Assembly: GCA_945872195.1 (NCBI GenBank)
Contig: CAMBZO010000123.1
Coordinates: 1 to 7,468 of the forward strand
Direction: 5' to 3'
DNA: 7,468 nucleotides
From: Akkermansia muciniphila
GTDB lineage: Bacteria; Verrucomicrobiota; Verrucomicrobiia; Limisphaerales; SXTU01
The position numbers and the translations under genes were made by a program. How positions within the stretch are numbered: the stretch's first letter is position 1; every line of letters starts with the position of its first letter. The notes under the pieces are model-generated. The model was not told the DNA's origin. It saw only the letters and a program-made list of their open reading frames with translations, and ran no database searches. Below, in pieces: positions 1-5,770 of the stretch.

Positions 1-8
1 GCCGCGCC

Positions 9-1718
9 ATGAGAAGCTTTGTCCACTGCCTGTTGCCGGCTGTCGCTATGTCTTGGCTCGCGTGCTCGACGGCACACTACAAACAGTCGGCGGACACGGA
101 GGCGGCGGCGGTCTTCGCCCAGAAGTCGCCCAAGGTGCCGAACATGAGCGGGCCCTTCAACGTGGAGCAGACGAACCAGTTGTCGCTCGACGGCCTGCCG
201 GTGCTGGAGAAGCTGGAGGAGACGCTCGGCCCGGACGCGGCGGCGGAGCAAGGCGCGCACATCATCTCGCTGGAAGTCGCGCTGGACCTCGCGGTGAAGC
301 ACGGTCGCACTTACCAGACGGCGAAGGAACAACTCTACCTTCAGGCGCTGGCGCTCACGTTGTCGCGGCATCGGTTCGAGCCAATCTTCTCGGGGCGGAC
401 GCGGACGGATTATCAGGTCACGACGGAGGCGGTCGCGGTCACGGTGGACGCGCTCACAGGATTGCCGCGTGCGACGCCGACAGGCGGCGCGGCGCTCATC
501 GAGGAGCAGCGCGTCTCCAGCCAGGGCACGCTCGGTGCTGACATGCTCCTGCGTTCGGGCGCGCGGATTTCGACGGCGTTCACAACGGACTTCCTCCGCT
601 ACTTGACTGGCGACCCGCGCACGCTCACCTCGTCGCAGCTCGGCGCGACGCTCGTGCAGCCGCTCTGGCGCGGCGCGGGCGCGAAGGCGACGATGGAGAA
701 CCTCACGCAGGCCGAGCGGTCGTTCCTCTACCAACTCCGCGACTTCAGCCGGTTCAAGCGGGACTTCACCGTGCAAATCGCCACGGCTTATTACGGCGTG
801 CTGCAAAACCGGGACGCGGTGCGGAACAGTTGGCGCGGGCTGGAGAACTTCCGCCGTAACGTCGAGCGCGAGCGCGCCTTGGCGGACGAGGGGCGCAAGA
901 CGCAGGAGTCCTTGAGCCTGCTCCGGCAGAGCCTGTTGAACACGGAGACGACTTGGATTAACGCGGTTCGCACCTACAAGCAGAGTCTCGACCAGTTCAA
1001 GCTGCTGCTGGGCCTCTCGACGGACGCGACGGTGGTGCTGTCGGACGCCGAGTTGGTGCAGTTGCGGATTCTGCATCCCGACCTGAGCGCCGAGGACGCG
1101 CAGAAGGTCGCGCTGGCCACGCGGCTGGACCTCGACAACTTCCGCGACCAGCGGGAGGACGCGCAGCGGCGAATCGGTCTGGCGAGCAACGGCCTCAAGC
1201 CGCAGGTGGACCTCGTCGCCTCCGCCGGCATCACCAGCGGGTCGGGCACCAGCACGGGCTTTCAGCCGCCGGACCCGAACCGCTATCGCTGGAGCGCCGG
1301 GTTGAACGTGGATTTGCCCTTCGACCGCAAGGAGCAGCGGAATATCTATCGCGGCGCGCTCATCGCGAACGAGGCGGCCATCCGGCAGCTTTCGCAGAAG
1401 GAGGACGAGGTGAAGCTCCAAGTCCGCAACACCTGGCGAAACCTCGACCAGGCGCGGCGCAACTACGAGAGCGCGAAGCTGGGCGTGGCGTTGAGCGAGC
1501 GGCGCGTGGAGGAACAGGAGCTGCGCGCGCAGGTCGGTCGTGGCACGGCGCGCGATCAGGTGGACGCGCAGAATGACCTCATCACGCAGCGCAATTTGCT
1601 CACGCAGGCGCTGGTGGCGCACACGATTGCGCGGCTCCAGTTCTGGAACGACATGGGGATTCTCTCCATCAAGGACAACGGTCAATGGGAGGAAATCAAA
1701 GATGGCAAACCAAAGTAA
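9..1718 (+). CDS. TolC-family outer-membrane efflux channel protein
   Basis: The 569-residue product looks like the outer-membrane exit duct of a tripartite exporter, forming a trimeric beta-barrel and periplasmic alpha-barrel. A hydrophobic signal segment (residues 4-18) ends in W-L-A-C with Cys19, a degenerate lipobox, so the protein may be a lipoprotein like many OMF channels, or be cut by signal peptidase I. Residues about 20-85 are a polar linker. The usual internal duplication follows. Repeat one spans about 86-345: helix 'ISLEVALDLAVKHGRTYQTA', beta-rich section 125-220 with 'LVQPLWRGAG', long helices 226-335 ending 'LLLGL'. Repeat two spans about 360-550: helix 'AQKVALATRLDLDNFRDQ', strand pair 398-437, helices 445-545. 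The length is somewhat above typical TolC (about 430-500) because of the N-terminal linker. ATG at 9 gives a good signal peptide, but only 8 bp precede it, so neither the ribosome-binding site nor an earlier start can be judged. It overlaps the adaptor gene by 17 bp, implying partnership. The family call is firm; the substrate is unknown. Confidence 0.9.
   Translation: MRSFVHCLLPAVAMSWLACSTAHYKQSADTEAAAVFAQKSPKVPNMSGPFNVEQTNQLSLDGLPVLEKLEETLGPDAAAEQGAHIISLEVALDLAVKHGRTYQTAKEQLYLQALALTLSRHRFEPIFSGRTRTDYQVTTEAVAVTVDALTGLPRATPTGGAALIEEQRVSSQGTLGADMLLRSGARISTAFTTDFLRYLTGDPRTLTSSQLGATLVQPLWRGAGAKATMENLTQAERSFLYQLRDFSRFKRDFTVQIATAYYGVLQNRDAVRNSWRGLENFRRNVERERALADEGRKTQESLSLLRQSLLNTETTWINAVRTYKQSLDQFKLLLGLSTDATVVLSDAELVQLRILHPDLSAEDAQKVALATRLDLDNFRDQREDAQRRIGLASNGLKPQVDLVASAGITSGSGTSTGFQPPDPNRYRWSAGLNVDLPFDRKEQRNIYRGALIANEAAIRQLSQKEDEVKLQVRNTWRNLDQARRNYESAKLGVALSERRVEEQELRAQVGRGTARDQVDAQNDLITQRNLLTQALVAHTIARLQFWNDMGILSIKDNGQWEEIKDGKPK
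1687..1692 (+). promoter_or_regulatory. Shine-Dalgarno site of the adaptor gene
   Basis: GGGAGG lies 9 nt upstream of the ATG at 1702, inside the last codons of the TolC-family gene. It decides the adaptor start: the reading frame is open back to an ATG at 1540, but the 54 residues that start would add are Arg/Ser/Trp-rich out-of-frame translation of the upstream gene. The ATG at 1702 is followed directly by a signal-anchor sequence. Confidence 0.8.
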
Positions 1719-3492
1719 ACTTGTGCGGTTGGGTCTCGTGGTTGTGCTGCTCGCGGGCGGCGGCTTCGCCTATCAAAAGGCGACGCAGCCCAAGGCGGGC
1801 ACCAAGAGTGTGACCTTCGCGGCGCGGCGCGGTCCGCTGGAAATCAACGTGCTGCAAGGCGGCGCGATGGAGGCGCTCGAATCGCAGACGGTGAAGTGCG
1901 AGGTGCGTGGCTACCAGGGTGTGAAGGTGCTCAAGATGATTGAGGAGGGCTACCTCGTCACCGATGACGACGTGAAGACGAACAAAGTGTTGCTGGAGCT
2001 GGATTCCTCCGAGCTGACCAAGCAGATGACGCAGCAGGACATCACCTTCGAGTCCACGGTGGCGTCGCTCACGGACGCCAAGCAGGCTTATGAAATCCAG
2101 TTGAACCAGAACATCAGCGACATCAACGCCGCGCTGCAGAAGGCGAAGTTCGCGCGGATGGACTTCGACAAGTTCATGGGCGACGCGGCGACGCGTGTGC
2201 TGCTAAAGGAGTTGGCGTTGCCCGACACGCTGGACGACACGCTGCCCAATGCCGCCGTGAAGCCCGCTGGCCTGGCGTTGCCCACGAGCCTCGCGGAGAC
2301 GGACGCAGCTGCCAGCGCGCGGCTTTTCACCGCTGTGCCGGTTCCGGCCGCCGGCCAGTCGCTCGGCTTCAAGGTGGAGTTTGCCAAATACGCCCTCGGC
2401 AACGCGCTCGGCGACGGCGAGGCGAAGCAGAAGACCCGGAAGTTTGAGGACGAACTGAAGGTCGCGCTCAAGAGCCTCAGCCAGTCGAAGGCCAAGCTCG
2501 AAGGCTCGCAGCGCCTGCACGCGCGGGGCTTCATCACGCCGACCGAACTGGAGCTGGACGAGTATTTCCTCGAGTCCGACAAGCTAAAGGTCATGTCCGC
2601 CGAGACCGCGCAGTCGCTGTTTCTGAAATACGAGTTCCCGAAGGCGTGCGAGGAATTTCTCTCCAAGTATGTCGAAGCTGTGCGCGAGCTGGACCGCGCG
2701 CGCAAGGGCGCCATCTCGAAGCTCGCGCAGGCCGAGGCCAAGCTGAAGGGGGCGGAGGGCCGCTTCAACCTCGAGCAGCGCCAGCGCCGCGAGCTGCTCA
2801 CGCAGATTGACAAGTGCACCATTCGCGCGACCAAGCCCGGCCTGGTCGTCCACGGAGGCGGCAACATGGAGGAGTATTACTACGGCGGGCAGGAGCAGGT
2901 GCGCGAGGGCGCGCTCGTCCGCGAGCAGCAGCGGCTGCTGACCATCCCCGACCTGTCCACGATGGCCGTGAAGGTCCGCATCCACGAGACCTACATCAAG
3001 AAAGTGCAGAAGGGCCAGAAGGTCCGCATCACGGTCGAGGCCTTCCCGGACAACAAGCTGGAGGGCGTGGTCACCAAGGTCGGCGTCCTGCCTGACTCGC
3101 GGAACATGTGGATGAACCCCGACATGAAAGTTTATGTCACGACCATCACCGTCACCGGCGTCCACAACTGGCTCAAGCCCGGCATGGGTGCCAAGGTGGA
3201 AATCCTGGTGAAGACCCTGCCCGACGTGGTCTATGTGCCCATCCAGGCGGTGCAGCCGGTCGAGGGAAAGCACTTCTGCCTCGTGGACACGGGCGCGACG
3301 CAGGACCGCCGCGAGGTCGAGGCCGGCGAGTTCAACGACGAGTTTATCGAAATCAAAAAAGGCATTGCTGCCGGTGAGAAGGTCATTCTTCGCGCGCCGG
3401 AATCCACGGACAAGGAAGGCGAGAAGGGGAAGGAGAAGGCCAAGCCCGATGACAAGGCGGCTCCCGACAAACCCGTGGCGGCAACGAAGTAA
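1702..3492 (+). CDS. HlyD/MacA-type periplasmic adaptor (membrane fusion protein), enlarged
   Basis: This 596-residue protein would bridge the inner-membrane permease and the TolC-like channel. An N-terminal anchor helix spans residues 8-23 (LGLVVVLLAGGGFAY). The first barrel-sandwich half is about 46-100 ('VKCEVRG', 'VLLELDSSEL'). A helical hairpin section runs about 101-368, including 'RLHARGFITPTELELDEY' (271-288), the motif placed at the hairpin turn in related adaptors. The second lipoyl half is 371-416 ('CTIRATKPGLVV', 'REGALVREQQRLLTIPDLS'). A beta-barrel domain (422-505, 'LKPGMGAKVEILV') and a membrane-proximal domain (509-566, 'VVYVPIQAVQPVEG') follow. MacA-like proteins are commonly under 400 residues. 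The excess comes from a long helical section, an Ala/Pro/Leu-rich insert near 161-243, and a charged Lys/Glu/Asp/Pro tail (570-596). The start is set by the Shine-Dalgarno site at 1687. The gene sits between the TolC gene and the ABC genes with 17 bp overlap and 19 bp spacing. The role is well supported; the cargo is not known. Confidence 0.92.
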   Translation: MANQSKLVRLGLVVVLLAGGGFAYQKATQPKAGTKSVTFAARRGPLEINVLQGGAMEALESQTVKCEVRGYQGVKVLKMIEEGYLVTDDDVKTNKVLLELDSSELTKQMTQQDITFESTVASLTDAKQAYEIQLNQNISDINAALQKAKFARMDFDKFMGDAATRVLLKELALPDTLDDTLPNAAVKPAGLALPTSLAETDAAASARLFTAVPVPAAGQSLGFKVEFAKYALGNALGDGEAKQKTRKFEDELKVALKSLSQSKAKLEGSQRLHARGFITPTELELDEYFLESDKLKVMSAETAQSLFLKYEFPKACEEFLSKYVEAVRELDRARKGAISKLAQAEAKLKGAEGRFNLEQRQRRELLTQIDKCTIRATKPGLVVHGGGNMEEYYYGGQEQVREGALVREQQRLLTIPDLSTMAVKVRIHETYIKKVQKGQKVRITVEAFPDNKLEGVVTKVGVLPDSRNMWMNPDMKVYVTTITVTGVHNWLKPGMGAKVEILVKTLPDVVYVPIQAVQPVEGKHFCLVDTGATQDRREVEAGEFNDEFIEIKKGIAAGEKVILRAPESTDKEGEKGKEKAKPDDKAAPDKPVAATK

Positions 3493-3511
3493 CTCATTCC
3501 GCATTTCCCCA

Positions 3512-4198
3512 GTGAGTCCGCCCATCGTCCAACTGCTCGACGTCCACAAGACCTACCAAAAGGGGCCGGTCACTGTGCAGGCGTTGCGCGGCGTCTCGCT
3601 CACTTTCAACGAGGGCGAGTATGTCAGCATCATGGGGCCTTCCGGCTGCGGCAAATCCACGATGCTCAATCTCCTCGGCTGTCTCGACCGACCGACCTCC
3701 GGCCAGTATCTGCTCGGTCCCGATGACGTGTCGCAGATGGACGACGACGCGCTCTCCGCCGTGCGCGGTGCGCGGCTTGGCTTCATCTTCCAGTCCTATA
3801 ACCTGATTCAGCAGCTCACGGTCGTGGAGAACATCGAGATTCCCCTCTACTATCAGGACTGGCCGGAAGCCGAGTGCCGCGAAGTCGCCGTCGAACTCGC
3901 GCGGCTCGTCGGTCTGGAGGACCGCCTCGACCACAAGCCGTTCGAACTCTCCGGCGGCCAGCAGCAGCGCGTGGCCATCGCGCGCGCGCTGGTCAACGAC
4001 CCGCTGGTGATTCTCGCGGACGAGCCGACCGGCAATCTCGACTCCACCTCCGGCGCCGAAATCCTCGAGGTTTTCGACGAGCTGAACGCGCTGGGCAAGA
4101 CGCTCATCCTCGTCACGCACGACGACGACGTGGCCCGCCATTCCCACCGCACCATCCGCCTGCGCGACGGCCGGCTGGAGAGCGACACGCGCCGATGA
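3512..4198 (+). CDS. ABC transporter ATP-binding protein, MacB/LolD/FtsE class
   Basis: The 228-residue stand-alone nucleotide-binding subunit carries every catalytic motif: Walker A GPSGCGKST (42-50), Q-loop Gln94 in 'FIFQSYNL', signature LSGGQQQR (146-153), Walker B VILADEP (166-172) with catalytic Glu171, D-loop 'GNLDS' (174-178) and switch His203 in 'LVTHDDDVA'. The wording 'ADEPTGNLDS' and 'RTIRLRDGRL' is typical of the MacB/LolD/FtsE branch that pairs with FtsX-like permeases rather than with drug exporters of the MsbA type. It hydrolyses ATP on the cytoplasmic face to drive the permease encoded next. The chosen start is GTG at 3512, giving the usual short N-terminus before 'VQLLDVHKTY', but no Shine-Dalgarno site is visible there. 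ATG at 3449 (249 residues, 44 bp inside the adaptor gene, purine-rich AGGAGAAGG upstream) is an alternative start that would add an unusual basic 21-residue leader. The stop overlaps the permease start as ATGA. Function is firm; the exact start is less so. Confidence 0.93.
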   Translation: MSPPIVQLLDVHKTYQKGPVTVQALRGVSLTFNEGEYVSIMGPSGCGKSTMLNLLGCLDRPTSGQYLLGPDDVSQMDDDALSAVRGARLGFIFQSYNLIQQLTVVENIEIPLYYQDWPEAECREVAVELARLVGLEDRLDHKPFELSGGQQQRVAIARALVNDPLVILADEPTGNLDSTSGAEILEVFDELNALGKTLILVTHDDDVARHSHRTIRLRDGRLESDTRR

Positions 4199-5550
4199 CC
4201 GCAGCCACGCCACGACTCTCCCGCCTGCCGCGCCGGCCCGCCGTGCCCCCGCGCGCCAGCGGTTTCCGCCTCACGCGCTTGCGGCGCACCGTGCGGCTCG
4301 GCATAAAGAGCCTTTGGCTGCACCGCCTGCGCTCAATGCTCACCGCGCTCGGCATTGTCTTCGGCGTCTGCTCGGTCATCGCGATGCTGGCGATTGGCGA
4401 GGGCGCGAGCCACGAGGCGCAGGAGCAAATCAAGAATCTTGGCAGCCAGAACATCATCCTCCGCAGCGTGAAACCCTCCGAGGAACGCAAGGTCACGGAC
4501 AAGGCCAACCAGAGCTACGTCCTCGAATACGGCCTCACCACCGCCGACCTCAAGCGCATCAAGGAAACCATTCCCGGCGTCACTGTCGTCGTCCCGGCCC
4601 GCGTCATGCGCGAGTATGTCTGGAACATTTCGCGCCAGGTGGATTGCGACATCATCGGCACCGTGCCGTGGTATCCCTCGATGCGGAACCACCGTGTTGC
4701 GGGCGGACGTTTCTTCACCGAGGCCGAGATGGACGAGCGCGCGAGCGTCTGCGTCATCGGCGCGGAGATGCTCGAGAAACTCTTTCCGCTCGAACCCGCC
4801 ATCGGCAACCACGTCCGCGTCGGCAACAACTACTACCGCGTAATCGGTGTCATGGAGACGCGCGGCAAGGCGACGAAGGTCGAGGAGACCGAGAACGTGA
4901 AGAGCAGCGCGCCAAACCGCATGTTCATCCCGCTGGAGACCGCGCGTATTCGCTACGGCGAGGTGCTGGGCAAGCAGCGGCAGGGCACCTTCGAGGCCGA
5001 GCGCGTGGCCCTGCACGAGGTGACGGTGAAGGTCGCCACCCCCGACCAGGTCATCCCCGTCGCCGACGCCATCAAGAACGTCATGGAGCGCAACCATAAG
5101 AAGAAGGACTACGACATGGTAGTGCCGCTGGAACTGCTGAAGCGCGCCGAGCGGACCAAGCAGATTTTCAACATCGTGCTCGGTTCCATCGCCGCCATCT
5201 CGCTGCTCGTCGGCGGCATCGGCATCATGAACATCATGCTCGCCAGCGTCACCGAGCGCACCCGTGAGATTGGCATCCGCCGCGCTCTGGGCGCGCGGCG
5301 GCGCGACATCATCGTGCAGTTCCTCATCGAGACCGTCATGCTGGCGGGGGCGGGCGGTTTGCTCGGCGTGGCGCTGGGCGTGGCCATCCCGCACTTTGTC
5401 AGCCGCTTCGCCGGCATGGTGACCATCGTGACTTTCTGGTCCCCCATCGTGGCCTTCAGCATCTCCGCGCTCGTCGGTGTCATATTCGGCATCTACCCCG
5501 CCATCCGCGCCGCGCAGATGGACCCGGTGGAAGCTTTGCGGCATGAGTGA
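4195..5550 (+). CDS. ABC transporter permease, MacB/FtsX type
   Basis: The 451-residue inner-membrane subunit has the four-helix type VII ABC layout. A basic N-terminal cytoplasmic stretch (1-47, many Arg) is followed by TM1 at about 49-67 ('TALGIVFGVCSVIAMLAIG') and 'GEGASHEAQEQIKNLGSQNI', a MacB hallmark. A large periplasmic MacB-PCD-like core spans about 70-320, including 'VAGGRFFTEAEMDE' and 'VIGAEMLEKLFP'. TM2 (about 325-350), TM3 (372-398) and TM4 (411-435) follow. 'ASVTERTREIGIRRALGARR' (350-369) is the coupling-helix segment that contacts the ATPase, and the end 'YPAIRAAQMDPVEALRHE' is typical of the family. The ATG at 4195 overlaps the ATPase stop codon (ATGA), indicating translational coupling; GGAG at 4177-4180 is too distant to be a normal ribosome-binding site. 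With the adaptor and TolC genes upstream, a MacAB-TolC-like exporter acting on periplasmic substrate is the natural reading; a lipoprotein-releasing Lol role is less likely given those partners. The substrate is unknown. Confidence 0.93.
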   Translation: MTAATPRLSRLPRRPAVPPRASGFRLTRLRRTVRLGIKSLWLHRLRSMLTALGIVFGVCSVIAMLAIGEGASHEAQEQIKNLGSQNIILRSVKPSEERKVTDKANQSYVLEYGLTTADLKRIKETIPGVTVVVPARVMREYVWNISRQVDCDIIGTVPWYPSMRNHRVAGGRFFTEAEMDERASVCVIGAEMLEKLFPLEPAIGNHVRVGNNYYRVIGVMETRGKATKVEETENVKSSAPNRMFIPLETARIRYGEVLGKQRQGTFEAERVALHEVTVKVATPDQVIPVADAIKNVMERNHKKKDYDMVVPLELLKRAERTKQIFNIVLGSIAAISLLVGGIGIMNIMLASVTERTREIGIRRALGARRRDIIVQFLIETVMLAGAGGLLGVALGVAIPHFVSRFAGMVTIVTFWSPIVAFSISALVGVIFGIYPAIRAAQMDPVEALRHE

Positions 5551-5647
5551 CCTGTAGGTGACGACATGAGGAGCCACTTACTGGTTCTGAGTTCTGAGTT
5601 CTGCGTTCCGAGTTTGAAGTGAGAGTCCTCACGTCGTCTCCTACGGG
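5551..5647. repeat. 97-bp inverted-repeat unit enclosing heptanucleotide repeats
   Basis: The left arm, 5551-5572, begins at the first base after the permease stop codon. The right arm, 5626-5647, is its imperfect reverse complement: 19 of 22 positions match. As + strand RNA one of the three differences is a U-G wobble (5553 with 5645), leaving an A-C and a U-U mismatch. Inside the arms CAC (5575-5577) can also pair with GTG (5619-5621). The loop is almost entirely the heptad run at 5584-5618. The right arm contains its own small hairpin, GTGAG-AGTC-CTCAC (5619-5632). No T-run follows, so a plain intrinsic terminator is not indicated, though an RNA stem 3' of the operon could protect or end the transcript. 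No flanking target-site duplication was found. It could be a miniature mobile or REP-like repeat unit; that is inference until copies are found elsewhere. Confidence 0.75.
5584..5618. repeat. Heptanucleotide tandem repeat array 1 (GTTCTGA type)
   Basis: Five in-register 7-bp units run GTTCTGA, GTTCTGA, GTTCTGC, GTTCCGA, GTTTGAA, with GTT recurring every 7 bp. The first two are identical and the others drift. The array sits in the loop between the arms of the inverted repeat at 5551-5647. Heptanucleotide short tandem repeats are known from cyanobacterial genomes (STRR), and I associate similar strings with verrucomicrobial intergenic regions. Nothing suggests coding. Confidence 0.85.
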
Positions 5648-5673
5648 ATGGAGGTTCAAGGACGCGCTCGGCG

Positions 5674-5715
5674 TTTGGAGGTTGAGCGTTGAAAGTTGAG
5701 CGTTGGACGTTTTCC
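5674..5715. repeat. Heptanucleotide tandem repeat array 2 (GTTGARM type)
   Basis: Six consecutive 7-bp units run TTTGGAG, GTTGAGC, GTTGAAA, GTTGAGC, GTTGGAC, GTTTTCC. The four central units (5681-5708) fit GTTGRRM; the outer two are degenerate. GTT recurs every 7 bp as in array 1, but the remaining four bases differ, so the two arrays look like separate families sharing phase and length. Between them, 5648-5673 shows no repeat structure that I can see. Confidence 0.8.
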
Positions 5716-5740
5716 CAATGAAGGTTTTCCCATTTCCCAA
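5709..5740. repeat. GTTTTCCCA direct repeats upstream of murJ
   Basis: GTTTTCCCA occurs at 5709-5717 and again at 5724-5732, 15 bp apart. The related TTTCCCAA occurs at 5711-5718 and 5733-5740. The copies lie 31-62 bp before the murJ start codon and abut heptad array 2. They could be a decayed extension of the repeat array or a binding site; the sequence does not tell. The rest of the stretch to 5770 shows no recognisable -35/-10 pair. Confidence 0.55.
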
Positions 5741-5770
5741 CTTTGAACTCTGCCCTTAACCTCGCCGCGC

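Noticed and set aside
1540..1701. 54-residue N-terminal extension of the adaptor
   Set aside because: The extension is basic out-of-frame translation of the TolC gene. The ATG at 1702 has a good Shine-Dalgarno site and is followed at once by the membrane anchor.
2584..3549. 321-codon reverse-strand open frame opposite the adaptor and the ATPase start
   Set aside because: Its composition is Leu/His/Asp/Val-rich without motifs, and it is a mirror of codon bias in the adaptor gene.
4333..5577. 414-codon reverse-strand open frame opposite the permease gene
   Set aside because: It is His/Asp/Gly/Arg-rich with no recognisable domain and lies antisense to a strongly conserved MacB-type permease. 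High G+C at third positions produces such frames.
5551..5647. CRISPR-like array or classical intrinsic terminator
   Set aside because: There are no spacers between equal-length palindromic repeats; the 7-bp units are contiguous. There is no T-run after the stem, so a standard intrinsic terminator is not supported.
5697..5731. Sigma-70-like -35 box (TTGAGC at 5696-5701 or TTGGAC at 5703-5708) for murJ
   Set aside because: These hexamers are parts of the heptad repeats and no TATAAT-like -10 element lies at suitable spacing.
5480..5740. Reverse-strand open frame through the repeat-rich gap
   Set aside because: Its Ser/Thr/Leu/Asn-rich repeats (for example 'LSTLNLQ') are simply translated heptad DNA. 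It has no ribosome-binding site or domain, so I treat the gap as non-coding.
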